From: Clusia tigrina
Taxonomy: Eukaryota; Arthropoda; Insecta; Diptera; Clusiidae
NCBI GenBank assembly: GCA_920105625.2
Contig: OV050032.1
Span: forward strand, 199,275,291-199,339,290
Length of the DNA: 64,000 bases
Direction of reading: 5' to 3'
The notes below the pieces were generated by a model that was not told where the DNA came from, did no database searches, and saw only the letters and a list, made by a program, of their open reading frames with translations. Shown in pieces: positions 10,830-22,134 of this stretch (position 1 is the first letter of the stretch; each line of letters begins with the position of its first letter). A program made the position numbers and the translations under genes.

Positions 10830-12188
10830 TTTCTAGATTCATTAATGAACCTAAGATTATCGGTCATGTGAGTATTCAGGAATAAACCTTATGAGAATTC
10901 ACGAAAAAACCTTTCCTTAATAATGACTGAACCTCTTTAGGTATAGAAACACAAAAACCAACCCAGTTAATGGAGATCTTGTTGGAATATTTCGCAAACT
11001 TTTATTCTGGACTTGGTAAAGAAGAGGACAACATTTCAGGAACTCCATGATTCTGCCAAAAAAGAAACTTCAGTTATATTTATATCAAATATGACGAGTA
11101 TTCAGGAATGAACATAATATTTCCATCAAAAGGAATGACATTCATAAGGATAGAAACACAAATACAAACCCAGTTAATGGAAACCTGATTGAACTGTTTC
11201 TATATCTTTTTTTTATTATATTTCTTTTCTCAAAATCCTATCCTTGACTTAAGGAGAGGCACGACACATTTAGTGGACTATTTAAAAAAACCTTAAAACA
11301 CAGATCAGTGACATCATCAGCATTGAAACAGAACTACTGAAAAGTGATCTGATTCGGCTATCGATGACACCTCTATAAGCAAGTTGTGGAATTGATGAGC
11401 ACAAAATTCATGGATAGTTGCAGAAAAGTGAACTCCATATATAATGCCATGGATTGACACCATTTTTTAAAATCCGCCCAATAATTTAAACACTACTATC
11501 AGGTAGTATGGTACATTGTTGGAGCCAGTTATTAGAAATTATGTACCCATTCTCGTCTTTCTGGGATAACTTCAAAGGACCATAGGGGTCATACACACTT
11601 ATGGTTAGTGTTTTTCAGCGTGTTGAAGGTCTTTTGAAATATTTCAAACGGTTTGTCTGAAAATCTTAGTGGTTCTTTAAAATATCAGGACTATCCCTAA
11701 TCATATTAATACTAGCACTATCATATTTCCACACTATTCTAAACTAAACTTTGACATCCCTCGGATTCTTGGTTCAGTGTTCAATTTGTGAAACTTTCTA
11801 GTTGAATCCTTCCTCCTCTACATTATTGTTATCTGTCTTTCTATCTGTCTTTCTGTTTCTCTCTCTCTCTCTCTGAAAAAGATTAAGTGGTGGTCTTAGT
11901 AGTCTCTTGCTTCTGGTTTCTACGAGTACATAGTTGTCGGTAATTTCTTTCCCACTTCTAATGATGATGTTTGGAATGCCTCCAGAACTGAGTGTGTGCT
12001 TTGTTAATGATGAGCCAGCTATTCCAGTTGTTGTTCAGTCTTCACAAATGTTCTTTTACGCTATTAAAGGTTGTCAGAATACAACTGATCTGTATCAAAA
12101 AAGTACAGGAAAGTAACTGTGGAACTCTGTCATTTCAGGAAACAAATGTGTGGGCATTTCAAGGTCATTCAAAGAGATTCAATGTATT
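10830..12188. other. No gene recognised
   Basis: Unique AT-rich DNA with a short TC microsatellite at about 11855-11875. Near-repeats such as 'GGATAGAAACACAAA...AACCCAGTTAATGGA' occur at about 10940 and 11150, suggesting old duplicated sequence. No domain-bearing frame was found. Confidence 0.45.
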
Positions 12189-12189
12189 T

Positions 12190-12660
12190 TTCTGATACCG
12201 AAGAATGGGCTGAATAGTGTTCCTGATACCGGAGAATGGGCTGAATAGTGTTCCTGATACGGAAGAATGTACTGAATAGTGTTCCAGATACCGAAGAATG
12301 AACTGAATAGTGTTCCTGATACCGAAGAATGGACTGAATAGTGTTCCTGATACCGAAGAATGGACTGAATAGTGTTCTTGATCCCGAAGAATGGGCTGAA
12401 TAGTGTTCCTGATACCGAAGAATGGGCTAAATAGTGTTCCTGACACTGAAGAATGGGCTGAATAGTGTTCCTGATACCGAAGCATGGGCTGAATAGTGTT
12501 CCTGATACCGAAGAATGGGCTGAATAGTGTTCCTGATACCGAAGAATGGGCTAAATAGTGTTCCTGATGCCGAAGAATGGGCTGAATAGTGTTCCTGATA
12601 CCGAAGAATGGGCTGAATAGTGTTCGTGATACGGAAGAATGGGCTGAATAGTGTACCATA
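12190..12660. repeat. 31-bp minisatellite
   Basis: About 15 tandem copies of a 31-bp unit containing GTTCCTGATACCGAAGAATG and then GGCTGAATAGT. Since 31 is not divisible by three, three successive units give one 31-residue peptide cycle on the minus strand. That explains the 169-codon open frame there, which is not a gene. Confidence 0.95.
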
Positions 12661-12669
12661 TACAGACGT

Positions 12670-13080
12670 ATCAATGCTTTCTTTAAAAATTATCGGTTGA
12701 AGAATAGAAATGTAATACCTATTTGGGCATCTTTGACTGTATTGCTATATATTTGGCTATTGTTCGGTGAAACCGGTTGTATCATGGTATATACAACTTT
12801 TTGTTTCAGATGTACATATTCTTAGTTCATTGGAAAAGCTTCTTCCACGAATTAGATTCTCCAGAATATGTTCATAAGCAAAAACATTAAACTCAAGGTT
12901 ACTTTTTTGGAGAGCAACTTCTTTTAACTACAATACTCGTATAAATTGGTCCACAATCTTTGAAATTATGTTATGGGAACATAACAGAAACATCGTCGGG
13001 AATCTCTGGGAGGATTTCTAGAATATATAAGATGGTTCCTTAAAAGATGTATAAGAGGACAATCGGAAGATGATGGAAGA
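12670..13080. other. No gene recognised
   Basis: About 400 bp of unique AT-rich sequence between two tandem arrays. I see no motifs. Confidence 0.4.
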
Positions 13081-13084
13081 TATT

Positions 13085-13428
13085 AATATCCAATATTATA
13101 AACTGTCAACGAAGTACGAGTGTAGGTGGCCCCATTCAGAGGGTTGATCCAATGTATTATAAACGGTAGATGAAGTACGAGTGTAGTGTAGAGAACGAAG
13201 TACGAGGAGGCACTATTCAGAGACTTGATCCAATATTTTAGAAGCAGTGAACGAAGTACGAGTTTAGGTGGCACTATTCAGAGGGTTGATTCAATATATT
13301 ATAAACAGTGAACAAAGTACGAGTGTAGTGTAGAGAACGAAGTACGAGGAGGCACTATTCAGAGGGTTGATTCAATATATTATAAACAGTGAACGAAGTA
13401 CGAGGGGGCACTATTCAGAGAGTTGATT
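13085..13428. repeat. Complex tandem repeat with nested units
   Basis: Repeated blocks combine GAACGAAGTACGAG, GGCACTATTCAGAG and TTGATTCAATATATTATAAAC. Units of about 60 bp alternate with a longer form carrying an extra GTGTAGTGTAGAGAACGAAG segment, giving a higher-order arrangement. Confidence 0.8.
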
Positions 13429-13429
13429 T

Positions 13430-14530
13430 TCTGTATCATTATATTTAATTTATATATTTTATTTCAGTTTTTGAGAGGGAATAAAACGGAGTGATTATAA
13501 AATCAATTAGTTAAGAGAATACAAGAACAATACTAACAAGAACAAGGAAAGAGATTTAAGAACTCCAAAAAAATACAACATTGCTCTCTATTCGTCCATC
13601 GTATTTTAAACGCTGGACTTCTAGAGAGAAAGAGGCAAATAACACGCAAGTGAAGGGAAATTGGAAAACTATAACAAGAAAATCGATCGAGGACTAAGTG
13701 ACATGAGAATAAATAAATATAGAAACAGGGAAGTGAAAGTGTAGGAAGCGGAACTCTCCTACGGAGTCTAATTTAAACACTTAAGCGAGTATAACGAAAA
13801 TAGTTCTATGATATTATGCCATAATCATCCTTCTTCGAACTACGCACTTCTGCCTCAGATAAACAGAAAGGAGAGATCACATTTACAATCAATCCTTCAT
13901 ATCCTGCATAAAGAGCACTACATAAATGAGAGCATGCTAATGCATCCACAAATCATTTCAGCGGTTGAGTAGGCTCCCAATCATGGTGTTTCCAGTCCAA
14001 TCATGCAGTTTCCATTTTAAATGAAGTCGTTGGTTGAGGAAGCGGCAATTAACTTGTGTATTGCTTAGTTTGTTTTGCTGTGATCAGTTCTTGGGGGTAA
14101 ACTACACATTGAAGACTCCAATAATACGAGTGACAATAATAATGAGAATATTTGGACACACCTCTTCCCAGTGTGAACGGATCACAAGGTTATTTAACTT
14201 TGTTGTTAGCGTCATTAGCATGAATGAATCTGCCTTCTAAGAGTCATCGGTGTGTCAATCATAGAGAAAGCGGTGCAAATTGGAGTTGCTTAACGTGGTC
14301 GTAGCGTTAGAAATATGTGAATTAAATTAACTTGAAAGTCAATAACGGAAAGATTGGAATGACACAAACAAAAATGTGTGCTGAGAAAATAGAAAAAATT
14401 TGATCTGAAACTTGAAACAACCAACACGAAACTGCCAAGTTGAGGGAAGCTTGGAGATGCGAACGAGGGAATCTTTGAGATGCGAACAGAACTGCAACAA
14501 CTGTTTGTAGTTACCAGTTCCAATCTTAGT
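13430..14530. other. No gene recognised
   Basis: Unique AT-rich DNA. Short open frames show no domains. Confidence 0.4.
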
Positions 14531-14532
14531 CC

Positions 14533-14700
14533 AGAACAAGCAGAGGTACCGATACTGGTACTCGAAAATTAGAGTGACAGTGGGCCAATCGAAGTACAGT
14601 GGGCCAATCGTAGTCTCAGTTTGGAAATTTCAAACACAGACGGACCTCCAGGCTAGAACAAGCAGAGGTACCGATACTGGTACTCGAAAATTAGAGTGGA
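14533..14700. repeat. Local direct duplication (about 43 bp, 2 copies)
   Basis: A segment starting GAACAAGCAGAGGTACCGAT occurs at about 14533 and again at about 14656. A shorter repeat (AGTACAGTGGGCCAATCG-like) lies between the copies. Confidence 0.7.
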
Positions 14701-14989
14701 GAGTACAGTGGACCCTTCCATTTTCAGACTTTATATCGAAGTATCCGCTGGTTCGACACTTCGATATGGAACTTAGCTTTATCCACAGGGAAAACTGATT
14801 GGTATGAAATGTGGACCTAAGGGAGGGGAGGCCAAATATCATTGCTACAGGTTGGTTGGAGCACTTAACTGCTTGAGGATGTAATGCCAATAAATTCTCT
14901 ATATATATACTAACAACTTCCATTTGTTTAATGTCCAAATTAAAGTGGTTAATCCGTTATAAACAAACTGTTAGTTGACTTTTGACCCT

Positions 14990-15515
14990 ATTGAATTCTT
15001 GAGTTCCAGAAGTATTCTTGTATAGTTTCTATTGTGGGTGGGCCTTTAGGTTAGTCATAATTTCAGTTCATTTGAAGAAGACTCTCTTGTTTTATGTTTG
15101 AATGATCTTATGTGAATCTCATCTGAAACCTTTTTAGGCAATGAGAGCAATTATACGGGGAATTCTTGGAAAGGAGAACAATTCTTGTATAGGTTCTGTT
15201 GTGGGTGTGCCTTTAGGTTAGTCATCATCTCCTTTCATTTTCAGAAGACTCACTTGAATTATGTTTGAATGGACTATGTATCTGAATCCTTTGCAGGCAA
15301 TGATTATACGGGGAATTCTTGGAAAGGAGAACAATTCTTGTATAGGTTCTCTTGTGGGTGTGCCTTTAGGTTAGACATAATCTCAGTTAATTTGAAGAGG
15401 ACTCACTTTATTTATGTCTGAATGATCTTTTGTGCTAGTCTGAATCCTTTGCAGGCAATGATTATACGGGGAATTCTTAAATTCCAGAACTATTCTTGTA
15501 TAGATTCTGTTGTCT
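14990..15515. repeat. Tandem repeat, period about 150-167 bp, 3-4 copies
   Basis: Copies begin with GGGGAATTCTT and contain ATTCTTGTATAG, GGGTGTGCCTTTAGGTTAG and TTTGCAGGCAATGATTATAC. Copy starts are near 14990, 15159, 15309 and 15469. Copies diverge by small indels. There are no coding motifs. Confidence 0.8.
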
Positions 15516-17655
15516 GAAACCTTTGATAATACAGGAACCGATTTGAGGTCGCTGAATAGAACATTAATTGACATGAATCTATGGGAATTTGTAGATACGT
15601 CGAAGCTGAATAGTCATAAATTCACTTTGTCTGTTTAAAGGGACGCGTAAAGCCTGTTGAAAGAATATCCACAAACAATAGAACATAAAGTCCATTGACC
15701 TAATGTCCACGTACTTCAGTCACCTTGCTTGACATTCTGAGAATATTTGCTTACTCGTATATGGAGATATACGCATAAATCTCTGTCAATTTGAATGATA
15801 TTCTGGGTCAATTTACCATCATCATCTGAGTATGAGTCCATATTTTGATCCATTTACCACCGACTACACTTAACTCCTTGACTGTGACCTTTTTGAATAT
15901 ACCCAATAGCCAGCAGTAGGCAGTAACCCACAGAGTGGAGCAGAGTGACACTGTTGCAATTCATTTATGCTCCAGGAAACGTGGAAATCCTTAAGGACAT
16001 TCTAGCAGCACAGAGTCACATTTAAGAGACAGTATTATATGAAATCGGCAAAGCAAGGCGAACATAAAAGAAGAAGACATGATTTGGTGTGAGCCCAGCA
16101 AAGCTGATCCAGCAGCTCTGTAAATTGTTTCAATGCTAGATTTATATACATGCAAACTTTGCGATCGGCATCAACTGTAATTGTGGCCCGAGCGGCTTTC
16201 AATGAATCTGTCACTGCAATTGGAGGCAAGAAGAGCCTATTTACGTACACATTTAAACAAGCACTCTACACGATCACTGGATGACAATGATCACAACGAC
16301 TGGTGATGCTAATACGTGTGGAAAAACTGGCAAACTGTGCTACAACTGTGATATAAATTTTAATTTATGCTTACTTTTCAATGAAAAACTTGTGCATTTG
16401 CCTTGAAGACGGGCATTTTGTAGTCAGTACTCGGTAAGTAACAAACTGAGAATACGTAGGTGTGCGGAAATATCACTGCCAGCATGCAAGTCATGACCTT
16501 TGTTTGATGATGACACACTTTAAGGACACTAGTAGCGCCGACGCTTGACACAGATTTCCGCTGGTAATTGCTATTGATTGCACTCGAGTCGGACAGGAAC
16601 TAATGAACGGGCTGCGGTCACTACTGCCTTCAAAGCAACACAGTTACTGTTCATATTCACACAGAGTTTGAGTTCATTGATTAGCCAACACAGCGTATGA
16701 GTAACATTTAATTAATTATCAAACTTCGAAGTTAGTTGGAAAATTTGGACTCAAGGTTTCCACAATTACTGGCGTTGGAGGCTGCAATTATTGCTACTGC
16801 TGTTGCTGTTGCTGCTGCTGGTTGTTATTGTTGTTGTTTGTTGTTGGTGTTGCTGGGCAATCTTGAAACCCGCAACGCTTCTTACGAGAATTAAAATCCA
16901 ACCGCACACTTTCGTTTAACGAAAACAACTGTGAAAGTGTTTTCAAAATTCATACACAAACAGTCACACACACACACACACATACACGTCTCCTCCTACA
17001 CTTATACATACACTCAAACAAACAGGCAAGCAGACAAATATTCCGACAGACATACAAACAAAAGTGTGGCTCAGTATGGAAATGCATAGACTGGGCACAT
17101 GGGAGGCACAAGTTGCCCGCTCTCCGCCCCTGCATTCAATGAAATTGTCATAAATAAACGCCGTTAAAAGAGATGCAACAAAGAAGGAACACCAACAACA
17201 ACAACAATAACAACAACAACAACATACAATTAAATAGCACAGCGAAAATACATATAAAAACAAATTGTACAAAAATATAACACAGCCACGCCGGAACGTA
17301 ACGACCCTCTCGCTCTCTGCATCCTTCTCCCTTATATTAGGTTACATATGTATGTGCCAGCGCATGTGTGCGTGGGTGTGTGGTCCAAATCGATCGTAGT
17401 ATAAGTGTCGAATTTGAACCCACCCCAACACATCAGAGCCCATGGGGTGAATGTATCATCACGGAATGGTGCTGCTTCATTAACATTTCGAGCCCATCCC
17501 CATCCCCACTGGCACTAACCTCAGCAGCAGCCACCCTCCACCAAACCCATCAATGCCAGCAGCAACAGTGCCAACTGCAACGCACCATAAGCAACCACCC
17601 TTAAAGCTCAGTTGCCCCCACCGCCCAGCTTCATTGGTGGTGTGCCTTCTGTTGC
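15516..17655. other. No gene recognised; CAG/CAA and CA microsatellites
   Basis: Mostly unique sequence with a TGC/TTG tract at 16795-16855, a CA tract at 16962-16985 and a CAA tract at 17190-17225. No conserved domain is visible in any frame. Confidence 0.45.
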
Positions 17656-17659
17656 TGCC

Positions 17660-17850
17660 GTTGGTGCTCTGCTGCCGTGCTGCCGCTGCTGCCGCTGCTG
17701 CCATGCTGCCGTGCTGCCGCTGCTGCCATGCTGCCGCTGCTGCCATGCTGCCGCTGCTGCCATGCTGCCGCTGCTGCCATGCTGCCGCTGCTGCCATGCT
17801 GCCTCCACTGGCATGCTGCCATGCTGCTGCCATGCTGCTATGGTGCAATG
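17660..17850. repeat. 17-bp GC-rich minisatellite
   Basis: About ten copies of CTGCTGCCATGCTGCCG, a 17-bp unit. The Ala/Cys/Leu- or Gln/His-rich open frames on both strands cycle every 17 residues and are a property of the repeat. Confidence 0.9.
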
Positions 17851-17851
17851 C

Positions 17852-19262
17852 ACGTTGCGGTCCCGTGCAGCACGTGCTTCTCGCATGCTTTGCCTTTGTC
17901 CTCCTTTTGTTTACACACTCATTCTGTCGTGGTGTACTGCGTCCTGCCACATTGTGGCCTTTCAATTTTCTGCGGCAAAACGTTGCAACTTCTTCTGACA
18001 CGCGGGGCGCTTCAATAATCTGCTTCTGCTGATGCGGTTGCTGCCTCTCTGTCTCTGATTGTGAATGGTTAAAAATAGAATTTGCGTGTTTATTTTCCTT
18101 TTTGTTTTAATTTATTGAAATTTTATTTCGTGTGCATTCATTTCTGAGGTGAATGCTTCCCAACACGTGCGTCGGTGGCGTTAGCATTTTGCCTTTTCAT
18201 AGGCCAACCGGGATGCGAGTGATCGGAAATTTTGGCACTCCGACAAAATGCTGATACATTGTAGAACTGTGTATGCGTGAAGCAAATTTCATACAGGCTG
18301 GGGTGGGGGGCGTACATAAGGCATGTCCCCCACTGGCTTGAAGAACTAGCTGAACTATTCTGATGAAGTGGCAGTGGTAAAACAAAGAGCACTCTCTGTG
18401 ATTCCTGTTGGAAACTGTGCTAAGCCTATTTTATTACTTGCTTTCGATATGAAAACAGGAAGTAAATCAGACTTTGTAGAGAATCGGACTCACAGAAGCA
18501 TCCAATTTGTATTTTCCCATACTGCCAAAAATGCAAGTACACGAAAGCTCAAGATAGCAGCTCCAATGGAGGCAGTAAAGTGAACCCATGCCAGGGTATA
18601 TCGACTTAAGAGACTGTACAATGAATCGTAACAAAGTTCTGATCAAGGTAAATAAGGTGCATAAAATTGTATAGATGGGTGGTAGGCGTGTCGATAGTCC
18701 GAATGGTTCGTATAACAAATTGATTCTTTTGCATAAAGTTGGCCTTGGGATCAGACTGACAAACATGGCTCAATATATATATGCGTGACTTCTGATGGGA
18801 AGCGATTGCCGAACAATGAAAATGTTGGATGATTTTTTGGTTTCAGTGGTTGATACGCATCCACCATCCCCATTTTGATAATATCCATCCACCATGATAC
18901 TCCACCGACTCTTTCAGTTGCTATGGCAGCTGAAAGACTAGACCAGTTCAGGTTCCAAATGATCGAACACCTACCCTAGTGTTCACATTTGGCTCCCTTG
19001 TATTGACAGACACCTGTTTTCAAAAGCTGGAATCATTCCAATAATGACGTCATCAACTTCTACTGCTGGCTACTTTATTAAAAATAATGTTGTAGAACAT
19101 TAGAACCCTATTTTTGAGTTGGTCAGTTAATCTCTATTAAGTTCTGATACCTTCTGAACAGTTTCATGGTATCATATTGCGGCGAAAAATACAGGATCGC
19201 ATCACAGAATTGAACCAAGTAATGCAAAATCCTTCCTTGCTAACATGGGTATCATAAAATTC
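17852..19262. other. No gene recognised
   Basis: Unique sequence without recognisable coding domains, ending at the 17-bp minisatellite that starts near 19263. Confidence 0.4.
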
Positions 19263-19740
19263 CATAGAAGAACTTCAAAAGTTTCACTTCTATTTCGAAG
19301 TCACTTCCAATTGGAACTCACTTCCAGTTCGAAGTCACTTTCATTTCGAACTCACTTCCATTTCGAACTCACTTCCAATTCGAGCTCACTTCCATTTCAA
19401 ACTCACTTCCATTTCGAACTTACTTCCATTTCGAACTAACTTCCATTTCGATTTCATTTCCATTGCGAAGTCTGTTCCATTTCGAAGTCACTTTCAATTC
19501 GAACTCACTTCCAGTTCGAAGTCACTTTCATTTCAAACTCACTTCCATTTCGAACTCACTTCCATTGCGAAGTCACTTCCATTTCGAACTCACTTCCAGT
19601 TCGAAGTCACTTTCATTTCAAACTCACTTCCATTTCGAACTCACTTCCATTGCGAAGTCACTTCCATTTCGAACTCACTTCCAATTAAAACTTACTTCCA
19701 TTTCGAACTCACTTCCATTTCGAACTCATTTCCATTGCGA
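19263..19740. repeat. 17-bp minisatellite, left part (split by LINE)
   Basis: Tandem copies of a 17-bp unit close to CACTTCCATTTCGAACT, with variants CAATTCGAA, CAGTTCGAA and CATTGCGAA. The same array, with the same variants, resumes at about 25344 after a 5.6-kb non-LTR element. The two parts were evidently one array before insertion. Confidence 0.95.
19734..19740. repeat. Probable target-site duplication, left copy
   Basis: ATTGCGA directly precedes the non-LTR element. The same 7 bases follow its A-rich tail at 25339-25345. Because ATTGCGA also occurs as a satellite variant, chance matching cannot be excluded. Confidence 0.5.
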
Positions 19741-20535
19741 AGTCTCCGGACGTGTTCTGTTTTGCTGTTACTTTCAAGTAGTAAAACCCGATCGGACACG
19801 ATAGCTGGGCTCTAAGCTACCGGAAGGGTCGGCAGGTCGCGGATAGCCGAAAGACCTGTAGTAGCAGGTTAGTTGTGAATAAGTCTCTGACAAATAAGCA
19901 ATCCCCGACGAGGAGCGGCGGGAATCTGAGGACGCGGTAAAAAGCTAGCAAGTCCATTGAAATTCCTGTGACAGTGGCGAGTTGACACCGCCTCTTTTGA
20001 AGTATGTGTCCCCTTCACTTTGCACTCGCATTGTGAACTTAAAAATCCAGGAGCAACAGACACAAAATGAGTGGTTTCACCGGTCAGCGTCTGTTCTCCA
20101 TGTTAGGAGCGGCTGTTTAAAGCACGAATGCCGGCCTTAGGGCTATCAGGATTGAATCCAGTAAGATTTTGATTATGGTATACTGGAAAGGAAGCAGACG
20201 ACACTGGGCTGGAGTAGTGGATCCCTGTTACCTCAGTAGGCGGAGTGAAATCTTGCTGAAATGGCTTCCAGAAAGATTCGCTACTTCTTCCGTCCTTTTA
20301 AAACCTGGCAGGTCTCACAATACCTTCGAAGCTCGTAGCCACAGCCGTGGCCACTTAGGTTGGGTTGAGATAACTCCCCATTAGTTCCGGCTCGAAGTCT
20401 GGCCCTGAACACTGTTCCCCATAAGGGACAATGTCAACCCCCGCATGGCCTCCCTGAATTCATAGATAACCATGGGACTTACGGAAACTACTTGCACGAG
20501 AGGAGACAGCGGTTGTGAGTTTTGGCCCATATTAC

Positions 20536-22134
20536 ATGGACAAGCAAACAAACCAAAAAACTATAAATAACAATAACAATAAGCAGACAACAGGCGTAGC
20601 GGATATCTTCAATAGAAGCTCTCTCATCGAAAGGTCACCGCCACACGACAAAGTACTGTCAGCATACGGCGTATCAGGTGGACAAAATGAAAATAATGTA
20701 ACAGGCGATGCTCAAAGTACACACAGTGACATAATTGGGACACCAGTATCTCTCTACACGGGCTCCCTTGCCACTACAAATTGTAGCCAACAGGAGGGGT
20801 GCAAAATGAAGACAGTGGAAAAAACGGACGAAAAACTACCAGGTGCCCTGGCAGTATCAACTCCGCCTATATCCACTCTGGACACTGGAGCAGCAAAGGA
20901 ACGAACAGAAGTTGCGGTAACACCCCTCAATGCTCAAATGACAGCTCTGGGGAAGGCCATAAATAATTTACTGCAGTTTTGCAAGATTAAGCCAAATGTG
21001 CATAATGAGGTAAAACGACTAGCAGCGGTTATGAAGGCAAAACACGTCGAGATCGAGATGCAATTAAAGAGCATGCGCACCATTCAAAACGCTCCACAGC
21101 CGAGCACGATCACAGTCGGAGTGAACACGGGATCTGGGAAGAGGCGAAGGGCCAACGCCAGTCCGACAGGGAAAACAATAATGAACTGCGATGCAACAAC
21201 GGGGCCCGTGAAAAGAGTGCGAGCAAATAACGATCTTAGCGCGGCAGTTGAAATTCCACTTGCGCAGGTCGTCTGTCCCAAGGCACCAGCCAGGAAAGAG
21301 GTGGTCACGCAGGTACAATGCCCACAAACAGGAGATGATGCCCCAAAACCGCAAGAGAAGGAACGGTGGACAAAAGTGGAAAAAAAACCAAGGAAAAAGC
21401 AACAAGACTCTAAAGCCTACTATATAAAACCTAGACCGGATGCCATTATAATTACGGTAGCGGGTGCATCGTCATACGCCGACATCCTAAAAACGGTGAA
21501 AGCCAGTAGTGCGTTGAAAGAGCTAGGGGGAGATGTTAGGCGCATATACCAGGGTAACAAAGGAGTCTTGGTAATCAAGCTTAAGAGTGCTCCCGAAAAT
21601 AAGACGGCAAAATATAAAGAGGCGGTGGAGGAAGTTCTCAGAGATGCGGCAAAAGTAGTGGCAAAAACGCACTGCATCAGAATACAATGTAGAGATGTGG
21701 ATGTGATTACTACCCCCGAGGAGATTTGCGACGCCTTGAAGGAAAAGGGTAACATCAGTAGGCCGGACGTCTCGGCAATAAACAATATGCGAAAGTGCTA
21801 TGACGGTACGCAGACAGCGTACATCGATCTTCCCGCAAATGATGCCAAAAAATTACTGACTGCGCGTAATATACAAATCGGATGGGTAAATTGCAGAATT
21901 CGGGAGACGGTATCACTTAAGCGTTGCTTCAGATGCTGGGGTTACGGTCATCTGGCGCATCACTGTAATGAACCCATAGACAAAACAGACATGTGTAGAA
22001 GGTGCGGCGAAAAGGGCCACCTAGCAGCAACCTGTAAAAGCAAAGAGAGGTGCGCTCTATGCGAAGGCACTCATGCAGCTGGCAGCTACAAATGTCCTGT
22101 ATATCAGAAGGCAAGGAAAGATTGCGGACAATGA
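20536..22134 (+). CDS. Gag-like ORF1 of R1-like non-LTR element
   Basis: A nucleic-acid-binding ORF1 protein of 532 residues, counted from the first in-frame ATG at 20536; the frame is open upstream to about 20470 but has no earlier ATG. The N-terminal two thirds are low-complexity and basic, with an RxxR/K-rich middle (WTKVEKKPRKK at about 280). From about residue 464 there are three zinc knuckles: CFRCWGYGHLAHHC, CRRCGEKGHLAATC and CALCEGTHAAGSYKC. Knuckles of this kind bind template RNA in the R1, I and jockey groups. The stop overlaps the ORF2 start (ATGA, 22131-22134), which suggests coupled translation or reinitiation. The frame is intact, in contrast to ORF2. Confidence 0.88.
   Translation: MDKQTNQKTINNNNNKQTTGVADIFNRSSLIERSPPHDKVLSAYGVSGGQNENNVTGDAQSTHSDIIGTPVSLYTGSLATTNCSQQEGCKMKTVEKTDEKLPGALAVSTPPISTLDTGAAKERTEVAVTPLNAQMTALGKAINNLLQFCKIKPNVHNEVKRLAAVMKAKHVEIEMQLKSMRTIQNAPQPSTITVGVNTGSGKRRRANASPTGKTIMNCDATTGPVKRVRANNDLSAAVEIPLAQVVCPKAPARKEVVTQVQCPQTGDDAPKPQEKERWTKVEKKPRKKQQDSKAYYIKPRPDAIIITVAGASSYADILKTVKASSALKELGGDVRRIYQGNKGVLVIKLKSAPENKTAKYKEAVEEVLRDAAKVVAKTHCIRIQCRDVDVITTPEEICDALKEKGNISRPDVSAINNMRKCYDGTQTAYIDLPANDAKKLLTARNIQIGWVNCRIRETVSLKRCFRCWGYGHLAHHCNEPIDKTDMCRRCGEKGHLAATCKSKERCALCEGTHAAGSYKCPVYQKARKDCGQ

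Noticed and set aside
12165..12674. 169-codon minus-strand frame with repeated NTIQPILR-like peptide
   Set aside because: Product of the 31-bp minisatellite; it has no unique protein sequence.
17480..18032. Ala/Cys- and Gln/His-rich frames on both strands
   Set aside because: 17-bp GCTGCC-type repeat; no conserved flanking sequence.
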